Part shown: piece after piece, positions 26,101-38,100 of the stretch
How the letters are laid out: each line of letters starts with the position of its first letter
How positions within the stretch are numbered: the stretch's first letter is position 1
Assembly (NCBI RefSeq): GCF_963678975.1
Contig: NC_089274.1
Coordinates: forward strand, 19,679,133-19,743,132
Direction: 5' to 3'
Source: Dysidea avara
Taxonomy: Eukaryota > Porifera > Demospongiae > Dictyoceratida > Dysideidae
Length of the DNA stretch: 64,000 bases
Translations under genes and position numbers: made by a program
Notes under the pieces: generated by a model
Seen by the model: the letters and a program-made list of their open reading frames with translations, nothing else
What the model was told of the DNA's origin: nothing
Database searches by the model: none

Positions 26101-29100
26101 GTATACACTTGTCTATCCCAATATGAGCAGCTACTTGTACTTCTGTTAGTTATGTATAAGAAATTCCACGAATTTACTACAAGCTGCATACTAACCCGTA
26201 TACGCTAAGAATTTTCCCACTTGAGAAGACTGGGCATCCCAAAATTTCTGCGAATATTTTAGAAACGGTCTTTACAGAATGTTATAAGAATAACTGAAGG
26301 TTATGGGGTTGTTATTAGTGAAATTAAAGACTACTAATCGATAGATCTCGAAGATAAGAAGGTACAATAAAATAGTCTTAATTTGCAAGAAAATTTCGCT
26401 CGGATGCAGTGATTTGCTCTGTAAGTGGTTCATTAGTTATGGTTCAGTGCATATCTTACACTTTACTAATGTGCTTCATGAAATCTCTTATTCACCACTC
26501 CTCCCCTTATTTATTCCTATTCATTCCTATGAATTTTTTTATTGCTGTAAAGCATGTTTTTTTTATTGTATTTTGTGTCCAAAGGCAGCAAAGAGCATCA
26601 TAGGATAATAATAGTACAAAGGAAATAACACATCATCACTGGTTGTGCCCACTCGACCACAGGAAGGAATTTGGCTTACCACATAAGGATCAGTTTACTG
26701 ACTCTTATTATCAGGAAGTTGAGAAATATTATTTTTATTCATGACCCATTGTATCATAGTATAATAAGGTCACATCCACTGTACTTTAACATGGAACACT
26801 ATATGACCTCCGCCCCTCCTTTACTGTGTGTATAGAGGTTGTCATATAGCTAGTAGTGTTGTGTGCTGGAAAGTGACCATGGCCGCTAAGCATCATATTA
26901 GAATATTGGCTTTTTCAAATACCCAACAATTGTCAAATGGGAAGGATGATTGTAGTTCTGACTTATGTAAGCGTGGAGAATCAAATTGGGTTACTGTATT
27001 GCCTCAAATTATGGTCAGTCCCGTACAAACTCCTGTTTCCACTTAGTCTCAGAGCATTATAACAGAAATAAATGCTGGGTCTCTAGTGCAGTCATAATTT
27101 CTAACAATTTCATGTGGTGTTATAAACAATGAAGTGAAGAGAGTTCTGTTATGCTTGAATCTGAAATATGTATACAGCACTCATGAATGTTGGTCACATA
27201 TGTAAATGCTGGTCTCGTATAGTTACTGTTCTTGTTTAGTAGCCAAGGAAAAAGAGTTGCTTGAATGAAATAAATTCCCAGCCTTATTTCAAGACAATAC
27301 CACCGTAAGTTGATACAATTTAACGCACTAACCATCATAGCTCATTTGGCACAAAATTAGTCACTTATTAACTTATATGTGTGAAGACTGAGTTTTGCTG
27401 AAATTTGTACAAGGGAAGAAGATGTCACTGCAGGGAAATATTGCAGAATAGTTTTGTATGCAGTACGTATTTTTTCTTGTCATCAAAGCAACGTAGATTA
27501 CAACATCCTCTTATTTATTTGTGTCGTAGAGCATGCCATTTAAAAACTCCGGAAGACATATTCAGCATGCAAAATAATAAGAGGTCTCCCCTTCTGTGTG
27601 CAAAGCTATATGCCTGTGGCTAAAGATTACATAAAAAGTGGTGCATAACTAAATGTACCTTTAAATGTAATGACACCACTTTGTAATAATAGAGTATGCT
27701 CATGCTCTCTCCATGATGTTGATCACGTTCACAACACTTTCATCATACTGTTAGCACATTTCCTGCCAAATATACTTCATCCAATAGGCATTATCTCACA
27801 AATTGCGAATGGAAGCTCTATTTGTGGGACCTTAACATATCCGAGCTTGAGTTCTAATGGGACTTAAAATAAGAATCTAGGAAAATAAATTACATATCAG
27901 AAAATCAATAAATTTTTAAGGCTTAATACCATTGTTCAGATCACTGCAAAATGAAGTCAAAAGTTGCTAAGTGAGGTTTGATACATGCAAGGCCATTTTA
28001 CACCTGATGTGTTTAAACAACTGTGTAAGTTTACAATCTACCTACAATCAAGAGTTATCGACTATTGCTACAATCACAACTGTATCTTATTCACTAACAT
28101 TTGCTGAAGTTTTGTAACATACAAAAGTGTATCCATTACAAGTACACTTGGCATCAACCTTGTTAATAAGACCACATCGTTATTGTGACAATGTACCCAA
28201 ACATAGTTAAGGTGTATTTCATGGCCTCATCAATGTTAAAAGTGACTCAATTACTGTGTAGGTACTATGTGACAACTAGAGCAAACGAAGTGTACATTAA
28301 TGTTATTATTATTCTTTGGCCAACTCCATAGCAGGTGTTGTCTGTTCATAAGTGTACACATGCAGTGTATGTTAGTGTGTTAACAATGTCAATTAGCATC
28401 CACTTCAGTAACAAATAAACTTGCAACTTCTGTGGGAAAGTTTTTGCCAACTATGTTGTTTTAGTGGATAATTAATTTACGATTTCCTCAGTCTTACTCC
28501 ATAGCATGCGTCTCTTGTTGTTTGTTCATGAGTGTATGCATGCATATTTCACAGTGTTAGTGTTTGTAAAGGTTACAACAATGTCAACTAACAACCACTT
28601 CAGTAAAAAGTAAACTTGCAACTTCTTTGGAAATTTATTGCCAGCTATGTTGTTTTAACAGATAATTAATTTATAATTTCCTCAGCTTAGTGTCACAACA
28701 TTGGGATAGTCAGTTATGCAGTAACAGTGTTGAGACCAGCATGTAACATTGTCAAGTGTTGAACCATGGCTCGCACCTTTATATGGAGTTGTATAGCACA
28801 TACGCACTGTCAAGTTGTGTCATAATGTGTCTCATATCATGGATGTTGAGATGTTGTCAGTTGATGAAATGAAAATGTAGTCCCTGTAATTTGATACACT
28901 TTTCTTCCTACTTTTGGAATGGAAGCCACTTATTTCAGATGATTGTGAATAGCATAATGTCCTATATAGGCTTTCTGATTATACCACCTCTGTCCTCTCT
29001 CGCGATTTCATGTTTTGCTATGATTTGTATGTGAAATAATTGTGTTGACAATTTTACTGGAACACTTCATTGGGTGAAAGGTAATTGAAGTAGGCCATGC

Positions 29101-32100
29101 CACCTAATATTGTAGCCATCTTGGTACTCCAAATACCTCAAATATTTGGTGGTCTGACCCGGATTGGATCATGTGTGAATATTGTATTAACACGTCAAAA
29201 GTTTAGTCCTGCAGTAGCCCAGCTTTTTTCATATGCCACACTCACTTGTCAGGATTGTATGTTACTGTCTGTAGACATACGTGCAGCTCAACCAGTAGAT
29301 GTGTTGCAGTCTGTAGGTATGCACGAAGTCATCTCCGTTACTGTTTGCAGGATTACACGAGAGCAGTACCCACTAATCAATTATTGTGCAAGTCGTAGTT
29401 TAGCCTTGCAGCAGGCCAGCTTCTTTCATGACCCACGCCCATTTATCAGGAATGTGTGATACTGTCTGTAAGCATACATAGAGCCATGCTAATTTATCAG
29501 TAAGGTGTGTTAGGTACACATACAATGAACCACACTGTAGGAAAAACACGTTTTGCTGTCTGTAGACTGACATGGAACCAGCTTGAAATGATCATTATTT
29601 GTTGTACTTACAGACTCTTTGAGCAAAATTAATGACTGTTTGCTAGATAGTACTGGTGAGTATTGGCATAGATAATAGAGTACATAAAGGGATAGGAAAC
29701 ACAATAATGTGACATCACGAAATATGGACATTTCTTTTGGAGTTCCGTGTATTACGTCACGAACATACTCGTTACGCTTGCTACGCTTGTATCAAAGAAA
29801 AACAAAACTTGTAATGACAGAATTTTGTAACCAACGACTGTGAAACTTCACTACAATGAACTCAAGTAAGTAATCGAGGGAACTAGGATGGTACCAATCC
29901 TCAAGGAATTTATACACAAAATTACAGGAGATTGAAAGTGATAAAAACCGCCCAAAAATTACTTTAAGCCACTTAACTTTCTTTGTAAATATATTCTATC
30001 CTTATAACTGTAATAAACCTATTTCTTACCATTTAACAGAGAGAACCAGAGGGAATATCAGAGCAAAACAGTAACTGTTGCTCGAAGAAACAACTAAGTA
30101 TCTTCCATTTTTACCCAAAAGTTTAAACCACCTTGCAGTACAACGCAAGGGTAAAAGACTGTGTTGGTGACACCTCTAGCTTACCACAAGATTTGAAAGT
30201 GGAACCGGCTATACAAGAAGTGGTGTGGACGAGGCATGAAGGTACTATGAGTGAAAGTATGACAGTGTGTAACAATCACGGTTAATGCGATACGCTTTGT
30301 TACAAAATGTACAGTCTGAGTTCTCTCGCCAAAATCTCTCACAAAGGCCTAAATACTTGCTGTAGTCTGTTAGATTACTATTTGCGCTGCTTAGAACACT
30401 AATTCCCATGCTTGAGCACAAAACTGTCTTGTCCTTTCAAGTCACGCGTAACGGAAATCAAACCGGAAATCGCTTGCGTTTCCTATCCCTTTTACTCTAT
30501 TATCTATGGTATTGATGATGGACTATTGGTACTGTTAGTACTGAATGTTGTTGATGATAATAGTGGTGTGTATGGATAATGTGTTTGGTCAGTGAAGTTT
30601 GAGATGTAGTGAGGTTAGTAGTGTAGAGTGCCTTGATACTCTCTGAGAAACTGAGGAACATTGTAACAACATCTTCTCTACTTTGTTTTTTTTGTGGCCA
30701 GTATTATACGGTATTGTATTACTATCCCCTAGACCTGCAACCAAAAGTAATAAGTAGCTTTAATGTATCAACTCTTTTGTGTAAGTAAGAGCAAATCATT
30801 ACTTACTTGTAAGGTTGTGTATGTGCCAACATCTATTATCTCAGTTTGTACTACATGTGATGGACCTTATCCACAATGACCAGAGGAGGTTGGAAGCGTG
30901 CACGTGAGCCCAATGGCTTTCTATTGAAAAGCATACTGGACGTCTTTGGGTACTGAAATACCTCCCGTTTGATGAAATACGACAAGTACATGGCATTGGC
31001 ATAATAAGCCCCGTTAAGCCCCACTGAATAAGTTAGTTTTTTAAAACTTGGGCTACGTATAAATCACACGAGATCTCGTGCCAGACCACGGATGCTTTAA
31101 ATGTCTTTGTTGACGAGCTAGAAAGATAGAGATAGGAATCCCACTCGAGAAAACAGTATGAATAAACACCCAAGAAGTCATCCTATGCAGCGTACTTCAC
31201 TAATACACTAGTGGCGTGCACCCTAGTCGGGATCACACGAGACTAAGAAAGCCTCCAGACGAACGATAGCACCAACTGGCCACCACAAAGAAGGCTGGAA
31301 ATGAGATTCTCACGGCCAACATTCAATGTTGCTGCCCTCCTTCACGCTATACCCTGCCTTACAATCTCAAAAATGCAATTAACACGAAAAAAATTTCGTA
31401 GCGCTTATTACGCTTCCGACCTCCTCTGCACAATGACATCAATCGCGTAAAAATGGCCACGATAGTTGTGGGACTTTCGTAAAATTTGTATGGGCGACTA
31501 TGGGAGGAAAATTTTTGAATGATGATATCTCAGCCAAGATAGAAGATATTGAACTCTAACCTGCAGGTATGGTTTTAAGGTAACAGAATGACAGTCTAGC
31601 GTTAGTTTGAAAACCACCTGAAAATCGTATTTATTGTAATGTCTTATAGCCATACCTGAGGGTTAGAGCTCGATATCTTGCTTCTTGGCTGAGATATGAT
31701 CGTTTAAAAAATTTCTTCCCATAGTCGTCCAGGTCCATTGGGACACTGGTAATGTTACTATAATGTGTGTTCAATTAATAAGTGTGCATTAATTAGCAGT
31801 AGATCAGGTATCGTTATCTATATCAACATTATCATATAGTCCCTTACTGTAGACTCCATAGTGACTAAGTGTTTTTACCAAAATAACATTCCAATGGCAA
31901 ACTCATCAGTGATCAATGACCTTAAACTATCAGAATAATGGCTGATCAACACTCCTGTAAGTGATCGTATGTTGATAGTAACCTTCAGGTACAGTATGTG
32001 CTCCACTGCTCCACTGCTTCATAGTATTGGTCATGTCTGACTGTCTGTATAGCCATCATGGGCTGGTTGTTTAACATGCTTTAGCTAACTGATTGAATGG

Positions 32101-35100
32101 ATGAATATGTAGTCTATGTTGCAGTGTGAAAGTATATTATCATTCCAGTTTAACATTCAGGCATCAGTAGTCACACAAGTTAGAATGTTGTATGTAGTAG
32201 AAGTTTGGATACTTCCATCAGAGGAGGTTGGTCATGCATCATAACCCTATGATGTACGATTATGCAAACAAGCACTGTTCCAGGTGTTAAGGATTTTTAA
32301 CAGCTAGGAAACCAGTGTGTTATATTAAGAAGACTTGTATGGGCGCTGGGATGCACTGGCATGGATATATAATCCATCCTTTAGGGGGTGTCTAGTTCAA
32401 CGTGTGGTTCACCATTTCTTCCAAGATCACAAGATGATGATGCATGACCAACTACATGTGTTGCAGTTGGTGGTAGAATACATCAACACTGCAGCTAATA
32501 TTTCACAGTACACAATTTCATGGTACTGCATGGTAATATGTACTAGAGTATTGTATTATAATACTGATGAGAAGATGGTGATCACATTTCACTGAACACA
32601 CTACCAACAAAGTTACTACATACTTTATAACTTATATACAGCACAGTATTGCGCAGGTAAAGCTCCTTGTGTTTCAGAGAGCATTATACCATAACATACA
32701 TGTATGTACAAAGCATAAATACCATGAAAGAGGATACATCACCGTAAACATACAAAGTTTTTTGATAGTGTTGGATTTAGTGTGCTGTGGATCATTCAAG
32801 TAGCCATCAACATTATCTGATGGTCACTAATGCACCCCTCCATCTGGTACTTTAAATAATTTCTTGTTAGCCTCTTTGTATAGCTATGTGCTATAAGATT
32901 ACTGTTGAAGTGTTTGATATATACCATTTGGGATTGATTATACCACGTTGGGTATTAGTCTTCATGAGTTTGATAGTATCTCAATAATCACTACTGATTA
33001 CATCGTAATCAGTAGTGATTACATCGTTATTGGCTATACCTACCTGTAATGTATATAATGTATTATTGTGTACAGAATACACAAAGAGTTTGTGTGTTGA
33101 TATTTCTGTGTGTTCATGTGTATTGTTCACAGGTTACCAACAGTGTTCATCACAGAGTGTGTACTGGTGTATATTGAGCCAAAATTGTCATCACAACTGA
33201 TTGAGTGGGCAGGGAAACATTTCTCAACATCAATGTTCTTAAACTATGAGCCTGTAAGTCATGTTGTGATCACATGCTACTCTTTTATAATCATAAATAA
33301 TATAGTTAAGTAGGGATTTGCAATGGTGACGTCACTACAGACAATCCATGACTTGTCTTGGTTACTAGTCCAGTAATTGACAGTTTCAGCCTGTAGCCTC
33401 CATACAAATTAAAGGTGGACTGATACCGATACCAGTATCGGTATCGATGCCGATACCAGTGGTATTGGGATCAGATCGGTATCAGTAATACAAGGTACAG
33501 ATACCACAATAGACACTCACCATTTTTATTTAACCATCTCTAAGCTAAGTTTCCGGTAGCTAATAACTTAGTTGAGCTAATCAGTAACTTAGTTGAGCTA
33601 ACAAAGTAGCGAAACAAAGCCTTTGTTACTCTTTTCCAAGTATTGCTGCAATTGCTCTGTGTGTATTCTAATATATTAGAACACGTGAATCCTTTGTAAT
33701 TAAATGGTAGTGCAGTTGTTCCTCAAGAAATAAGTTTATGACTACTTGGCTTGCTTTTTCATGAAAAGATTTGGTTGAAAAGCTGTAACAAACATTGTAC
33801 AATTATCGGCCGCCCACGCAATTAATTGCCTTATCAATAAGCTTACAAGAAAACTACCTTGAATCAAGAAATTAGTAATCCACAATGATATTTATCATAT
33901 TTAGCTGTTATACAATGAATAGTTTAAAACTTGATTGAACTGAGATCAATCAATTACTGTGATATTTTAATAGCTAGCTATGTATCACAACAATGAAATT
34001 TCTATAATAAACTTGTCTAGGCTTCAATGTATAGTATCGGTATCGGTATTGGTATCGGCAAATAATTTCAGTACAAATACTCGTATCGGAAATATCGGTA
34101 AAAAGTGGTATCGGTCCATCTCTAATACAAATCTTCAATCATTGTGGACTTACTTAATGCCAAAACAAATTTTGTATCTTGTCATGGTCCTTAGTAACAG
34201 TGCCACAAAGACTATTAGTGCCACACCTGGGAAACCATAGTGATGAAGTTCGAAACAAATTGACTGCGTTCCGCTGTGATTTTATAATGTAATAGTGAAG
34301 CGGAAACTGTCAAAATGGATTCACGAAGAAACCATGTAGAGATATAGCCACTCAAAGTCTGGACCTGTAACGTCGATTCCCTGTACATAGGAACCATGTC
34401 ATAATAACAGTACAAGTTTGACGTCAGCCATTATTTGTGTGTAACAGGAGTTTTGATATTTCACTGTTAATTAAGCATGTGATCGATGATATGGACCAGG
34501 TGCCTCTTTCCTAGTTGTGAATAACTTTACATCTATCACCTCCTATGTGCATACGTGAGCTTAGGACATACCATTTTCAATTGTGGCAGCCGGTTTTTGT
34601 CTTGCCACTAGATTCGAGTTTAGTCAGCGCAGATAGTAAGAATTAGACTAGAAGTGTAGGTTTTGTTAACTGTCTTATAGCTGCTATTCTTCACTTGAGA
34701 AAACAATCACAGGCGATTGAGTTGATCATGTATGCTGAGCACTACATGATGATCGAGAGCCAAACAGCGAATGCAGGTTAGTGCTATAGCCCAAAGCATA
34801 CTAGCTTTGGTCAAACGCAATATCTCAGGTGGTTGCAGTACTGTAGAGGGAATGTCACCACAACATTCGGCTCAGTCACCCACAATCGATGTTAGAATCC
34901 TGACCTTTATAAGAGCTACAACTGTCCTGTAAGACTCTTACCACCTATTAGGTGAGTGGTACATAACAGTTGTACAACATGCACTTGTGCTCAGGCTCGT
35001 GCGTTTATATCAAGCAGACACTTTTTCCTGTTGTATAACTATATAATTTGGCTTCATAATACTAAGGCTTGTTCTTTTGTTAGCATAGTAATGTACTACC

Positions 35101-38100
35101 ATTTGCCTGTCCATCTTCCCCCCCATTCTACCACCCCTATGTGCTTGAGCGTGTCTGATTGTGGGATTGTTCTGAAAAGAACTATCTGGAAATCAAATTC
35201 TCATTAACAATTTGTCGTTGTATCCATTTCAATGGTTTATAACATTTCTTAATCTTATTCTATGAAACTATCACATTTACTCTAGTGTATCTCATTCCAA
35301 CACACAATAACAGTGCTCAGGTGATATTGTTTAGTTCAGTTACTATGGACAACACTATGTCACTGATAGTGTCTCCGGTTGTTGGAGGTGTAGTTGTATT
35401 TTGATGTGCTCATATTCTAAAGCCATACCGATTAATAGTTTAAACCTTATGTACTTATAAACCACATCCGCACTTTTACGTTTATAGGTTGTGTTTATTT
35501 GTTCTATAAGATATTTTACGTATGTAACAGGAATAGCACAACTTTAACCCTAACCTGTGCACCTAGCAGAGGATAGCATTGTTTAGGGTGTTACCTAGTG
35601 AATTATACCAAGAGTAAATAATGGAATATACTGATGTAGGTATCTTGTGGAAAACAGAACCTTATAGAAGCATCAGTAAACTGCTTGTTGTAACTTATAC
35701 AATGTCAGCAATATTCTTTGTTTGCCGTACCAACCATGTAATGAGGCATACTGATGTGTGAGTACCACTAAGAGGACCAATAACACATATGAACACCTTA
35801 TACTCCTATAAACATTAGCGTCCATACCATTGAAGTGTCACACTGTCCTCACTATCTCGGTGACATTGTCACATGTCGATGATGGCTGCCATGGAGGGTG
35901 GATTTGTAAAATATACCGTATAGAGGAAAACTTTGGCGAACAGCAAGCTAAATTACATTTGATGAAATAAGCTTTGGTGAATTCAAGCTCAATGTTTAGC
36001 TATAAATATGCCAATGTGAGGTGCTACATGGCAAATTTGTGGAAAATTGTGAAATTTGCCAAAGTTTTCCTCTATACGGTAGTGTCAATCTCCTGTTATT
36101 TGTTTTACAGTTCAATGCTAATGACACTTTTGGTCAAGTGATGAAGAAGAATATCAAAGTAAACATATAACATGTCACCATTTCTGTTTGTCATGTTCCT
36201 GTTAGGCTAGAGGATGCTCACTGTTGGGGATTGATGCTTGTCCGGATCTGGAGTCACAGGTATGATGGTAGTGATCACACTACACTCACTCCTACTAATC
36301 ATCCCATCATCATCCACTTTTGATCATACGTGGGCCATTGTATGATTAATGGTGTGTGTGAGCGCCACTGGATATTGTTGATTTATGTTGTATTTCAAGG
36401 ATTCCATTTAAGTTGTGGAATACAGTATACCAGTGTCACTGTGATTACACCACACCTGATGTTCTAGAACTGGGGGATATTGTAATGTTTTGTTTATATG
36501 TAAATGGGAGATCATTAGAAACCTGTATAGTTAATGAGGTACTACCTGTTGTACCAGTGAGATAGTGGTGGCCTCAGGATGCATCGTCTTTCTTTCACCC
36601 ACACATTGTAACGATAGTCTGCTCTAATAATCCACAGTGTGTGGTTGTGAAGTAGAATGAATGATTGATCCGGGGAAGGAAGGAATAGGACTTGGGAAAG
36701 TTTTGAAAACACTACTTTAAATATTATTTTAAAGAAATGCATTGCTTGTGCAGTTCTTAGTGATATATCAGGTATAGATGGCTATTTAATAATTACTGTG
36801 AATGTTCGTGAGAGATTCGTGATCAACATCCAAGTCTTGTTTCTGTTTAGTTTGATTCACACCATTGTAAAGAACGAATTATGTAGACTCAACTCATCCC
36901 TGGTGATCCCCTTTATCATTTCTGCAGTACCAACTCATGTCAATATTTTCTGATGAACTCATATCAAATATTCTTTGCTAGCTACACATGTATGTGTCCT
37001 ACCCTTGCTGATAGTGACCACAATGAGGGGCTCCCAGTGTGTTATGTTGTACTCGATACATTGCTGTATGGACTGTAGTGAAGAACATATACACTGATAT
37101 CACTTGATGAGAAGTTGTACACTATTAGAAATTGTGTGTATGCCCACGAAGTAGTGAATATGTAAAGAGAACTGTATTTGGTGTGTACAAGTAGACGTTA
37201 ATGTGTGTTGTGGGCCATCTGACCTTGTGTGGCCTCTGACATATTGACTGGTCTAATGGACAACTCCACCATATAAGTGTAGTGAGGTATCCACGTTATT
37301 AATTTGCCTAGTTTCCTGAGGAACATTTCTACTACACACGTCTCTTATGTGATCGCACTATACTAACTGCTGATTTCATTTATAGCTACAATTTTACTAT
37401 GAGTGTCATTTAACATTCAGTTCAGGGCTGATTAAATACTCACTGTTAGAAAGTTTGCTTTGTACATTAATGTTGATTATCCAACATGTAACTTATAGAT
37501 TGAACGAGTAATCACTCGTATCATCAATATGAGGCCATACAATCCTGGATTTCTGTGTTGAATGATTTACCATCTTATCTGAGACTGTCTAGTCAGCATG
37601 TGATGGAGTACTTCCTGTGTAGTTGATAGCCAACAAATCCTTAATCCAGTCTTATGGTCGCAGTAACAATATGAGCTAGCAACGATGCCCTCCACATCAC
37701 AGTACATGTACAGTTTTATACATACATCAGGGTTTTCGATAAGTGTTTCGACTCTGAGCCAAACTGGCCCAACCCAGACATCTACTGCTCCACCAGTAGT
37801 ATAACACTGGGCCAATTAGCTCAAGTTTGAAGTGAATTAGTCATAAAGCTAAATTAGTGCTGAGCAAAATGGAGCAGAAGCCATGAGGTGTGTGGGTCAT
37901 TTTGTGTTCACACCAGGTCAATGGAGTGCCATATTGCCTTATCAAATACCCTGACATACATTGTGTGTATACTCTGTTTGTGTGCACTGTATAATAATAT
38001 ACTGTGGTTTATTAGCAACGGAGGTATCTTAACAATGGTTGGTCAGCCTCTTGGGCAGTTGATATGGACACAGTGTACCAACAACTGTTACCGGCAGATG

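Noticed and set aside
29097..29459. 120-codon open frame
   Set aside because: It lies in a degenerate minisatellite. The U2 copy does not keep the frame, and no protein family is recognisable.
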